A program made the position numbers and the translations under genes. A stretch of 61,961 bases of DNA from Clostridiales bacterium (lineage in GTDB: Bacteria; Bacillota; Clostridia; Christensenellales; UBA1242). Each line of letters opens with the position of its first letter. Position 1 is the stretch's first letter. Below the pieces are notes generated by a model. It ran no database searches. It was not told the DNA's origin and saw nothing but the letters and a program-made list of their open reading frames with translations. Location of the stretch: NCBI GenBank assembly GCA_015055535.1, contig SVIA01000006.1, positions 1-61,961 on the forward strand, given 5' to 3'. Positions 1-6,921 of this stretch are shown here, piece by piece.

Positions 1-946
1 CTTTATCTTTAATAAAATTATATTTTCTTGCAGTTTCATTAAAAATTCTAGTTAAAGCACTTTTAAAACCAGTTTCATGTGTTCCGCCCTCTGTTGTAGG
101 AATATTATTTACGTAAGAATAAATATTATCTACATATTCACTTGTGTGAATAAATGCAAGTTTAACCCTAACCAAATCGCTTTGTCCCTCTAGATAAAAA
201 GGTGTATTATAAAGCATTTTTTTATTTTCAACTAAATTTAAAACAAAATCGTTTAATCCGCCTGTAAAATTAAATTGTTTTACAAAGGTTTTTTCTTCTC
301 TGTTATCGACAAAATTAATAATTAAACCTTTGTTTAAATATGCAAGTTCTTTTAAACGACTTAATATTGTTTCTCTATTAAAAGTTAAGTCTTTAAATAC
401 TCTATCATCTGGTAAAAAAGTTACTAGCGTTCCAGTTTCTTTAGTAACTCCTATTTGTTTTAAAGCAGATTTAACAATACCACTTTTAATTTGGCCATTA
501 ACTTCTTTGCTTTCAAACTCCATAAAAAAAACTTTACCATCACGCTTAACGGTTACATTACAAAATCTACTTAATGCATTTGTAACACTAGCACCAACAC
601 CATGAAGTCCACCAGAAAAGGTGTAATTTTCGCTTTCAAATTTACCACCAGCATGAAGTTGTGTATAAACAACCTCTACACCAGAAATTTTTAATTTTGG
701 GTGAATATCTGTAGGAATACCTCTACCATTATCTTCAACAGAACAACTACCATCTTTGTTTAAAGTAACTGTAATTTTATTACCATAACCGTTTGCAATT
801 TCATCTATTGAATTATCAACAATTTCCCATAAAAGATGATGATATCCTTTAGCTCCCGTTGTACCAATATACATACCAGGACGCATTCTAACAGCATCTA
901 AACCTTCTAAAACAACAATATCTTTTGAATTATAACTTTTAGCCAT
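1..946 (-). CDS. DNA gyrase / topoisomerase IV subunit B (partial, 5' part)
   Basis: The N-terminal 315 residues of a type II topoisomerase B subunit are present; the gene runs off the left edge. The GHKL ATPase motifs are clear: the start region LEGLDAVRMRPGMYIG, the Mg-binding EIVDNSIDE, the ATP-lid stretch VEDNGRGIP, HAGGKF and SGGLHGVGAS. The transducer domain follows. GyrB and ParE cannot be separated from this half alone, so no symbol is given. The ATG at 944-946 is chosen because GGAGAA lies about 10 bases upstream, overlapping the stop codon of the preceding small gene (960-1280). It is therefore probably co-transcribed with the HipA-like genes, which is unusual company for a topoisomerase. 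Confidence 0.93.
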   Translation of the reverse strand, partial: MAKSYNSKDIVVLEGLDAVRMRPGMYIGTTGAKGYHHLLWEIVDNSIDEIANGYGNKITVTLNKDGSCSVEDNGRGIPTDIHPKLKISGVEVVYTQLHAGGKFESENYTFSGGLHGVGASVTNALSRFCNVTVKRDGKVFFMEFESKEVNGQIKSGIVKSALKQIGVTKETGTLVTFLPDDRVFKDLTFNRETILSRLKELAYLNKGLIINFVDNREEKTFVKQFNFTGGLNDFVLNLVENKKMLYNTPFYLEGQSDLVRVKLAFIHTSEYVDNIYSYVNNIPTTEGGTHETGFKSALTRIFNETARKYNFIKDK

Positions 947-959
947 GAAATCTATTCTC

Positions 960-1280
960 CTAATCTTTGCTAAGCCAATAAGCAAATTTATCCATTTTCA
1001 TTGTACTCAATTTTTCTAAAATTTCATAACAATTTAAGTCTTTTCCATTAATTTTTTTTAAAATATCTTCTCTTTTATTAACTTTATTTATAAAATTACT
1101 AACAAAAAATGGAAATAAATTAGTTTGTTTTAAATTATTGCTAGCCATTAAATCATAGTCAATTAAGCCATCACAATTTAAAAGTGCATCTTTTTCACCA
1201 TCTAATGAAGTATAAATATACTCACTATTTACAAACTCTAATTTTCCCAGTTTATAGTTTTGATAATTCAAATAAATCAT
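960..1280 (-). CDS. Small HipA N-terminal-like protein
   Basis: This 106-residue protein lies 11 bases downstream of the HipA-like kinase gene and has its own site (TTGAGGTTAGT before ATG). I read it as resembling the small N-terminal subdomain of HipA: a short beta-rich opening (LGKLEFVNSEYIYTSLDG) followed by a helical part with LFPFFVSNFINK, like the 'lPpfF...LlPeg' signature of HipA_N. It has no catalytic motif. In three-gene hipBST systems a separate protein of about this size (HipS) partners a kinase (HipT). Here the order is kinase first and no HTH HipB gene is visible. The assignment is an inference from pattern; the protein might instead be a lineage-specific partner of the kinase. 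Confidence 0.5.
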   Translation of the reverse strand: MIYLNYQNYKLGKLEFVNSEYIYTSLDGEKDALLNCDGLIDYDLMASNNLKQTNLFPFFVSNFINKVNKREDILKKINGKDLNCYEILEKLSTMKMDKFAYWLSKD

Positions 1281-1291
1281 ACTAACCTCAA

Positions 1292-2275
1292 TTAAAATAT
1301 TTCAATTTCTTTTTCATTCATTTGTTTAACAAGCTCTGCATTTAAAGCTTTAACTCGATTTTCCACACCTTTTAAAATTAAATTATAGTGAATTTCTGGA
1401 AGTTTTTTCTTATAAATAGAACGAATAAAATCAACTTCCTTTTTAAAATCTAGTTTTAAAAAGTTTTTGTATAAACCCATTAATTTTTTATTTTTTAACA
1501 ATTCACAAGCCAAATCTCTAACAACAATTTTTTCTGGTTCAACATCATTTTCTGTATCATCTTGTTTAATATAAAAATTAACCATAGGATTTTTATTGCT
1601 ATTGTAAGTAATATCGCATTCTTTTCTTGAAATATATCTATATATAGCAGTAGCTTCTGAAACCGATTTAAACAAATACAAACAATAAGCATTATCAAAC
1701 ATAGGAGCTAGTTTTAAAGTTTTAATATTATCTTTTTCTTCTATTAAAAACTCTATGTTTCCAGCATGTCTATCTGTTTGTAATAACAAATAATCCATTA
1801 AAGCCATATCTTTTAAGTTTTGCTCCATATTACTATCTAATACAAGATTTCTATCATTACAAAACTTTCGACACATAGTCATCACCTCGTTGGGCGTATA
1901 ACCAAACTCTTCTTTATAATATTTTTTTCTTAAAGAATTTAAAGAAATACTTTCTTTTACATTTTTAGTTCGATAGCTTTCAATTAAAACACCTCTTACC
2001 TCATCGTTATCTTTTTTAAATAAATCTTTACTAAAAACAGCTTTAACACAATTAAAGCCTAAAATGTAAGATAGATAAGAAGTAAATACTTCACCAAAAT
2101 CAGTATAATCTGAATAAACGTTACTATATTTGAACAAGTAATCTTTATTGTTACACTTTACCCAATATTTAGGACTAAGACCTGATAGCATATCAGCACT
2201 TTCAATATCTGAAAAATTAACCAATTTTTCATTTAGTTTTCTAAACATTTCTTTAACTTTCGAATTTTCTACCAT
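1292..2275 (-). CDS. HipA/CtkA-like serine/threonine kinase
   Basis: This 327-residue protein is predicted to be a HipA-fold protein kinase. The catalytic loop is visible as TDRHAGN (D-R-H-x-x-N) and the metal-binding DFG-like motif as LAPMFDNAYCL. Upstream, a lysine in YLFKYS and the GE pair in DFGEVFTSYL match the nucleotide-binding part, so the kinase looks intact. The open frame extends to 2302, but I take ATG 2273-2275 as the start. The nine extra codons lie within a perfect promoter, and this ATG sits exactly where transcription should begin, so the mRNA is predicted leaderless. The gene heads an operon with the small HipA-N-like gene and probably the topoisomerase gene. HipA-type kinases can be toxins, modulators or effectors; which applies is unknown. 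Confidence 0.8.
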   Translation of the reverse strand: MVENSKVKEMFRKLNEKLVNFSDIESADMLSGLSPKYWVKCNNKDYLFKYSNVYSDYTDFGEVFTSYLSYILGFNCVKAVFSKDLFKKDNDEVRGVLIESYRTKNVKESISLNSLRKKYYKEEFGYTPNEVMTMCRKFCNDRNLVLDSNMEQNLKDMALMDYLLLQTDRHAGNIEFLIEEKDNIKTLKLAPMFDNAYCLYLFKSVSEATAIYRYISRKECDITYNSNKNPMVNFYIKQDDTENDVEPEKIVVRDLACELLKNKKLMGLYKNFLKLDFKKEVDFIRSIYKKKLPEIHYNLILKGVENRVKALNAELVKQMNEKEIEIF

Positions 2276-2281
2276 ATTAGT

Positions 2282-2310
2282 ATTATATATTAATAAATGC
2301 AAATTGTCAA
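2282..2310 (-). promoter_or_regulatory. Consensus promoter, predicted leaderless, HipA-like kinase
   Basis: TTGACA (2305-2310), a 17-bp spacer, then TATAAT (2282-2287). Exactly six bases follow before ATG 2275, placing the A of ATG at +1. No Shine-Dalgarno sequence is possible in such a transcript. Confidence 0.85.
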
Positions 2311-2390
2311 TGTTGAAAAATAATATTTTATTTATATAAATTTAAAATAAAAATTATTATATTTAAAAAAATAGCACATAAACTAATTAT

Positions 2391-3440
2391 ATGAAAAAAA
2401 TAGTTTTTACAGGCGGCGGAACAGCCGGACACGTTATACCAAACCTAGCAATTATAGACGAGCTTAAAAATAAAGCCCAAATTTTTTATATTGGAAGCAA
2501 TGGAATTGAAAAAAATATTATTAAAGATAATAACATCAAATTTTACGAAATAACAAGTACAAAACTTAGAAGAACAATAAGTTTAAAAAATTTTTTAATT
2601 CCATTTAAATTATTAAAAGCATTTAAACAAAGTAAAAAAATATTAAAAGAATTAAAACCTGATGTTGTGTTTAGTAAAGGTGGTTATGTTGCTCTACCCG
2701 TAGTTTTAGCAGCTAAAAAATTAAAAATACCTGTAATTTGCCACGAAAGTGACTACACAATGGGACTTGCAAATAAACTTTGTAAAAACAAATGTACATA
2801 TGTTTGTACAAGTTTTGAAAATACAAGCAAAAGCTTAAAAAATGGGGTTTTTACTGGAAGTCCACTTAGAAAAGAACTATTTTTAGGTAAAAAAGAAAAT
2901 GCAAAAAAATTGTTTAAAAATTACCAAGAAAAGCCAACAATTTTAATTGTCGGTGGTAGTTTGGGTAGTAAAATTATAAATGAAAATATCATTAAAATTT
3001 TACCAAAATTATCAAACTTTAACATTATTCATTTGGTTGGAAAAAACAACCTAACTAACACTAAATTTGATAATTATGTAGAGTTAGAATTTAGTAATAA
3101 CATAGCAGATTTATTTAGTCTTTCTGACCTTGTTATTAGTCGAGCCGGAAGTAATGCAATATTTGAAATTTTAGCGTTAAACAAGCCTAATATTTTAATT
3201 CCACTATCTAAAAAAGCAAGCCGTGGTGACCAAATAATAAATGCAAATTACTTTAAAGAAAAAGGTTATAGTAAGGTTATTTTAGAAGAAGATTTAAATG
3301 AAACTACCCTACTTAAAACTATAGAAAACTTATGGAAAAACAAAGAAAAATATATAGAAAAAATGAAAAAATCACCCACAAAAAATGCTACTAATCAAAT
3401 TTGTGACTTAATAATGAAAACAACAACAAAAGCTAAATAA
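2391..3440 (+). CDS. murG: UDP-GlcNAc:MurNAc-pentapeptide-undecaprenol GlcNAc transferase (MurG)
   Basis: This 349-residue GT28 glycosyltransferase adds GlcNAc to lipid I to make lipid II on the inner face of the membrane. The N-terminal GGGTAGHVIPN loop is the MurG signature. The C-terminal half shows VGGSLGSKIIN and the UDP-binding stretch SRAGSNAIFEILALNKPNILIPL. Length is normal. The gene stands alone, divergent from the HipA-like kinase, rather than in a dcw cluster. No Shine-Dalgarno is visible; a poor -10 (TAAACT, 2379-2384) lies six bases before ATG, so it may also be leaderless, though no good -35 is seen. A bidirectional terminator follows at 3471-3498. Confidence 0.95.
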   Translation: MKKIVFTGGGTAGHVIPNLAIIDELKNKAQIFYIGSNGIEKNIIKDNNIKFYEITSTKLRRTISLKNFLIPFKLLKAFKQSKKILKELKPDVVFSKGGYVALPVVLAAKKLKIPVICHESDYTMGLANKLCKNKCTYVCTSFENTSKSLKNGVFTGSPLRKELFLGKKENAKKLFKNYQEKPTILIVGGSLGSKIINENIIKILPKLSNFNIIHLVGKNNLTNTKFDNYVELEFSNNIADLFSLSDLVISRAGSNAIFEILALNKPNILIPLSKKASRGDQIINANYFKEKGYSKVILEEDLNETTLLKTIENLWKNKEKYIEKMKKSPTKNATNQICDLIMKTTTKAK

Positions 3441-3469
3441 ATTCTTAAATTTAATTTAATTCACATTAA

Positions 3470-3498
3470 AAAAACCACAAATTTAAATTTGCGGTTTT
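3470..3498. terminator. Bidirectional intrinsic terminator
   Basis: The stem AAACC-A-CAAATTT / AAATTTG-C-GGTTT (one mismatch) is flanked by A and T runs on both sides. It lies between the convergent murG and lipoprotein genes and can serve both. Confidence 0.8.
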
Positions 3499-3505
3499 TT
3501 GTTTT

Positions 3506-4960
3506 TTACCATTCATATGTAACTGTATAAACAGCATTTTTATCAATAATATAATTTTCATTTGTGTAAGTTATATTAGAGAATGTTGCATTCTTAATTG
3601 TTGTACCATCTGGAATAGTTCCACTTCCGTTATATCCATTAACTTTAAATTTTATTGTACAACTATCATCTACATATCCCCATCGACTTAGATCGATGTA
3701 ACCATAGTGTTGATCTACAGGATTATCTCTATGAACAGTAATATTACTTGATAATGTTAATAATTTTCTATTAACAACAACTGATGTTTCACCATAAGGA
3801 TCTACTAAGTTATAAGCATCATCCATAATATTATTTAATTCTTCATGAGTTGTAGCATCAATTAAATAAACTTTTTTTGCACTAACATATCTATGTTCAT
3901 CAGAATATTCATGTATAGAAGCATTAATTATTTTATTTTCAAGATCATCTGGATCTTTTATAGTTACTATTACTTTAAGTTTTTTGCCTTCAATTATTCC
4001 ATGAGATGAATCATAAATTATTTCAAACTCATCTGTACCATCATATGTTTTACTAATTACAGTTGGTAGCTCTAAATTTAAAGGTTGTATCATACGCTCA
4101 CTTAAAAATGTAGGAGTATTTGCTAATTTATAGTTTGAATTAACTACTTTAATTTCAGGATTATTACTACTACTTAAATAATATTCTTTAACAGATGAAT
4201 GATCAACATCCCAGTATTTTATAATTAAATATAAACTTTCATTTGATAATCTGCCTTGCTCTTCAGTTATTTCTAAAACTTTATAATCAGATCCATCAAA
4301 AACTTTTTGCCAATAATTTTTATTAGTTCCAATTTGCTCGATTTTTCTTGGTGTAATTTTTACAGTTTTAGTACCAGTAAATGCTGCGTATCTTTCTGTT
4401 TCGGTTAAAGTTACAGACATTTCATAATCACCCACAACAGTTGGAGCTTCAGATAAAGCAACACCATCTTTATACCAAGTATAAGTTAAATTTCCATCTG
4501 AATTATTGCGTAATCCCTCTTCTACAGAGTATGGTTGTCCATCATAAATTTTATCTATAAAAACTATCATTGGTGTTATTTTGTCTTGTTCAAAAGTATC
4601 TGTACCGGCTTTACCACATACACAAGATTTTTTATAAACTGCTTTTGTTGTTTGTGTCGCAGGTGTTACTAAATAATCTGCATGCACTACCTTTTGATTA
4701 TAAACGTGAGCTTGTGAAGCCATTATATATTCACAACCTGTACATTTTTTCCAGTGATTATCATTATCTTGGAAATATTCTGATCCTTCTTCATGCCAAT
4801 CTGCATCTTTAGTATCCCCACAAGAACATTTATAAAAATGTTGATGTTCGTCATACGTTAGTTCTGTAGAAAATTCATGTTTGTGACCGCAGCCTGTTAG
4901 GAACGCTAAACAAACAAAAATAAATGAAACAATTGTTAATAAAATTTTGTTTTTATTCAT
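3506..4960 (-). CDS. Surface lipoprotein with Cys/His-rich module and YDG/MBG-like repeats
   Basis: This 484-residue protein starts with a lipoprotein signal peptide (hydrophobic segment, lipobox LTGC, residues about 21-24). Residues about 26-130 hold a Cys/His-rich module in two or three units, each running 'H..F..Y..HW.KC..C', for example HFYKCSCG, HWKKCTGC and KSCVCG, suggestive of metal-stabilised small repeats. The rest is beta-rich with bacterial Ig/MBG-like segments containing KIYDGQPY, VVGDYEMSVTL and KTYDGTDEF. Such proteins are usually surface-exposed in gut Firmicutes; binding partners are unknown. The start is supported by AAGGAG a few bases upstream of ATG. Expression is probably phase-variable because a run of nine G on the coding strand fills the promoter spacer (4996-5004). 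Confidence 0.8.
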   Translation of the reverse strand: MNKNKILLTIVSFIFVCLAFLTGCGHKHEFSTELTYDEHQHFYKCSCGDTKDADWHEEGSEYFQDNDNHWKKCTGCEYIMASQAHVYNQKVVHADYLVTPATQTTKAVYKKSCVCGKAGTDTFEQDKITPMIVFIDKIYDGQPYSVEEGLRNNSDGNLTYTWYKDGVALSEAPTVVGDYEMSVTLTETERYAAFTGTKTVKITPRKIEQIGTNKNYWQKVFDGSDYKVLEITEEQGRLSNESLYLIIKYWDVDHSSVKEYYLSSSNNPEIKVVNSNYKLANTPTFLSERMIQPLNLELPTVISKTYDGTDEFEIIYDSSHGIIEGKKLKVIVTIKDPDDLENKIINASIHEYSDEHRYVSAKKVYLIDATTHEELNNIMDDAYNLVDPYGETSVVVNRKLLTLSSNITVHRDNPVDQHYGYIDLSRWGYVDDSCTIKFKVNGYNGSGTIPDGTTIKNATFSNITYTNENYIIDKNAVYTVTYEW

Positions 4961-4989
4961 AATTTTCTCCTTTGAATTTTTTCAAAGCT

Positions 4990-5017
4990 ATTATACCCCC
5001 CCCCGCAATTTTGTCAA
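4990..5017 (-). promoter_or_regulatory. Promoter with poly-G (9) tract in the -35/-10 spacer (probable phase-variation switch)
   Basis: The coding strand reads TTGACA (5012-5017), a 16-bp spacer, TATAAT (4990-4995). The last nine spacer bases, directly upstream of TATAAT, are a G tract (nine C at 4996-5004 on the plus strand). One added G would give the optimal 17-bp spacing; loss of one gives 15. This is the architecture known from the porA promoter of Neisseria meningitidis. It is the only C/G run longer than five that I found in this AT-rich window. Confidence 0.85.
4996..5004. repeat. Homopolymeric C(9) tract
   Basis: Nine consecutive C on the plus strand, located between the promoter elements of the lipoprotein gene. 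Such mononucleotide runs are slipped-strand mutation hotspots. Confidence 0.95.
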
Positions 5018-5023
5018 CCAAAA

Positions 5024-5047
5024 AACTATATTTTTAAAAATATAGTT
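5024..5047. terminator. 24-bp perfect palindrome; terminator or operator
   Basis: AACTATATTTTT is followed directly by its reverse complement. On the minus strand it is followed by a T-run and ends six bases before the -35 of the lipoprotein promoter. It could be a second terminator behind sigK or an operator for the lipoprotein gene; the sequence does not decide which. Confidence 0.55.
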
Positions 5048-5088
5048 ACTACTCCTTTCTGACTGTTTTTATTTTATTGTGAATATTA

Positions 5089-5115
5089 AAAAAAAGAGTG
5101 GATAACTCTTTTTTA
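5089..5115 (-). terminator. Intrinsic terminator after sigK
   Basis: AAAAGAGT / ACTCTTTT stem with a 5-base loop and a T-run on the minus strand, overlapping the sigK stop codon. Confidence 0.8.
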
Positions 5116-5820
5116 ATCGATATAAAATTCCTTATTGTTTAGTTTTTGTCTTATTTCTTTCAGAGCTTTATTTTCTAAGCGCGAAATATAACTTCTGCTT
5201 ATTCCTAATTTTTTAGCAACTTCAAGTTGAGTGTATGCAGGTTTTCCATTCAAACCAAAACGCATACAAATAATTTGATATTCTCTATTTGATAAATTTT
5301 CTTTTAAAATTTTTAACAATTCTTCTGATAATATTTTTGACTCAACTTTTTGTGATAATTCATCTACATCATTACCAATAATGTCTTGAAGGGTAATTTC
5401 GTTACCATCTTTATCTTGCCCTAAACTTTCTTCAAGTGAATAAACACCATTATGTTTTTTATTAACTCTAAGAAGCATTAAAATTTCATTTTCTATACAT
5501 CTAGCAGCATAAGTTGATAATTGACTTCCCTTATTTAATTCATATGTATTTATTGCTTTAATTAAACCTATAGTGCCTACGCTAATTAAATCATCTGCCT
5601 CTCCTGCTTGAGAATATTTTTTTACAATATGAGCTACTAATCGTAAATTGTGATAAATTAGTTTATTTTTAGCCTCTTCATCATTATCTTCTTTATATTT
5701 TTTTATACATTCAAACTCTTCTTCTTGAGTAAGCGGATTTGGAAACCCACTACTTTTTTGAACAAAAGATGTAAAACACATAATTCTATTCAAAAAATTT
5801 ATAAAAGTTTCAGTTATCAT
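5113..5820 (-). CDS. sigK: SigK-like sporulation sigma factor
   Basis: This 235-residue sigma-70 family protein matches the sigma-K/sigma-E group. Region 2 reads HNLRLVAHIVKKY, DDLISVGTIGLIKAI and STYAARCIENEILM. Region 4 ends with an HTH, VAKKLGISRSYISRLE. The short hydrophobic N-terminus followed by FPNPLTQEEE lines up with the pro-sequence and start of pro-sigma-K rather than with sigma-E. Sigma-K drives late mother-cell genes during spore formation, so this gene is the main evidence that the organism is an endospore former. The ATG is supported by AAGGAAGG upstream. A CATATATT element about 20 bases further up resembles a sigma-E -10 box (CATAnAnT), but I could not match a -35. No skin-type interruption is present. 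Confidence 0.85.
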   Translation of the reverse strand: MITETFINFLNRIMCFTSFVQKSSGFPNPLTQEEEFECIKKYKEDNDEEAKNKLIYHNLRLVAHIVKKYSQAGEADDLISVGTIGLIKAINTYELNKGSQLSTYAARCIENEILMLLRVNKKHNGVYSLEESLGQDKDGNEITLQDIIGNDVDELSQKVESKILSEELLKILKENLSNREYQIICMRFGLNGKPAYTQLEVAKKLGISRSYISRLENKALKEIRQKLNNKEFYID

Positions 5821-5900
5821 ATATTTACCTTCCTTATGTGTAAATATATGAACTAAAATGTCGAATTTTGCTTGTCTAATAAAATTTTATTTTAAAATAA

Positions 5901-5930
5901 AAAAAGCCACCAATAACTTGGTGACTTATT
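5901..5930 (-). terminator. Intrinsic terminator
   Basis: CACCAA-taac-TTGGTG stem followed on the minus strand by a GC pair and a T-run. It ends the 81-residue membrane protein gene, separating it from sigK. Confidence 0.8.
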
Positions 5931-5931
5931 T

Positions 5932-6177
5932 TTAAGCCATTAAACTTGAAATCATTAGAACAATAAAAGCAATAACAACTAAAATTAATCCAACCACTTT
6001 TATTGTAATAAATATTTTATCATCTGGCATAATAAAATTTGTTTTTCTAATGGTTTTAGTAATTCTTTTAGCTAAACATATAATTGCTAAACCAATAGAA
6101 CCTAAAATAATAGAAGTTAAAAATTCTACTTTTGTTAATGTTTCAAGTAAAGTTACACCATTTAATAAATAATTCAT
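5932..6177 (-). CDS. Small membrane protein of unknown function
   Basis: This 81-residue protein has two hydrophobic segments, roughly residues 18-36 (FLTSIILGSIGLAIICLA) and 57-79, separated by a basic loop with KRITKTIRK. I do not recognise a family. The start is supported by TAGGAGAAG seven bases upstream. It has its own promoter and terminator, so it is a single-gene unit between pgsA and sigK. Confidence 0.7.
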   Translation of the reverse strand: MNYLLNGVTLLETLTKVEFLTSIILGSIGLAIICLAKRITKTIRKTNFIMPDDKIFITIKVVGLILVVIAFIVLMISSLMA

Positions 6178-6197
6178 AATCTTCTCCTAACATTGTT

Positions 6198-6226
6198 ATT
6201 ATATAACATTATTTAAAACTAGTCAA
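6198..6226 (-). promoter_or_regulatory. Promoter of the small membrane protein gene
   Basis: TTGACT (6221-6226), 17-bp spacer, TATAAT (6198-6203), followed by a normal leader with a TAGGAG ribosome-binding site. Confidence 0.8.
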
Positions 6227-6235
6227 TACCCAAAT

Positions 6236-6817
6236 TTAAGAAATTTGATTATTTTCATTATTAATTGTTTTAGAAACATTATTATAAAGCTTAAAAAATT
6301 TTACAACATATTGAATAATAGTTATTAAAACCAAAACCAAGGCTATAATAACCAAAATTAAATCTACCGGAGCAATAATATTATGTAAAAAACAACTAAA
6401 TAAAGCTAAACTCATAAAAACTGTTGTTAATTTCCCAACAATATTTGCTTGAATTACAATTCTTTTAAAGTATAAAATGCTTCCTGTTATTATAGAACCA
6501 AAATCTAAAACTAACAATATTATAAACAAATATAACGGCAAAACATTATTAATCATGAATGCACATAAAACACACAATCTTAAAAGCTTATCTGCTAAAG
6601 GATCTAAAACTTTTCCAAGAGCCGTTATATTATTAGTACTTCTTGCAATGTACCCATCTAATATATCCGAAAAAAAAGCCAGCAAATAAATTAAAATTGC
6701 CCACAGTGGAAAACCATTATAATAAAATGATTTATTTAAATATAAAACCATAAAAATTGGAATTAAAATAATTCTAAAAATAGTAATTAAGTTTGCAACA
6801 TTCAAATTTTTTCTCAT
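6236..6817 (-). CDS. pgsA: CDP-diacylglycerol--glycerol-3-phosphate 3-phosphatidyltransferase
   Basis: This 193-residue membrane enzyme makes phosphatidylglycerophosphate, the committed step to phosphatidylglycerol. The CDP-alcohol phosphatidyltransferase motif is complete: DILDGYIARS, then GKVLDPLADK (D-x2-D-G-x2-A-R ... G-x3-D-x3-D). Several hydrophobic segments surround it. The open frame extends to 6937, but the extra 40 residues contain no family feature. MRKNLNVANLITIFR at 6817 is the usual PgsA start. The ATG lies 10 bases downstream of a good -10 box with no Shine-Dalgarno between, so the predicted leader is only about four bases. Confidence 0.92.
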   Translation of the reverse strand: MRKNLNVANLITIFRIILIPIFMVLYLNKSFYYNGFPLWAILIYLLAFFSDILDGYIARSTNNITALGKVLDPLADKLLRLCVLCAFMINNVLPLYLFIILLVLDFGSIITGSILYFKRIVIQANIVGKLTTVFMSLALFSCFLHNIIAPVDLILVIIALVLVLITIIQYVVKFFKLYNNVSKTINNENNQIS

Positions 6818-6827
6818 AATCAACAAT

Positions 6828-6856
6828 ATTTTACCATAAAAATTATAATAATTCAA
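6828..6856 (-). promoter_or_regulatory. Promoter of pgsA, near-leaderless
   Basis: TTGAAT (6851-6856), 17-bp spacer, extended -10 TGG-TAAAAT (6828-6833). Ten bases separate the -10 from ATG 6817, leaving about four untranslated bases. Confidence 0.7.
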
Positions 6857-6861
6857 AATAT

Positions 6862-6891
6862 TTAACATTTTTTTTATAAAATTAATAGAAT
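6862..6891 (+). promoter_or_regulatory. Candidate promoter of the ABC substrate-binding protein gene
   Basis: TTAACA (6862-6867), 18-bp spacer, TAGAAT (6886-6891), about 20 bases before the AAGGAGG ribosome-binding site. It overlaps the divergent pgsA promoter region. Confidence 0.55.
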
Positions 6892-6921
6892 ACTTGTGTA
6901 AATATGAAAAAGGAGGAATTA

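Noticed and set aside
2276-2302. Upstream extension of the HipA-like kinase to ATG 2302
   Set aside because: The nine codons coincide with the -10 box and part of the spacer of a perfect promoter; RNA would start after them.
4970-4987. Hairpin CTTTGAA/TTCAAAG over the lipoprotein ribosome-binding site
   Set aside because: The predicted transcription start (about 4983) lies inside one arm, so the full stem would not exist in the mRNA.
6857-6921. TPP or other riboswitch before the substrate-binding protein gene
   Set aside because: The leader is only about 25 bases and holds no CTGAGA-type or other known core.
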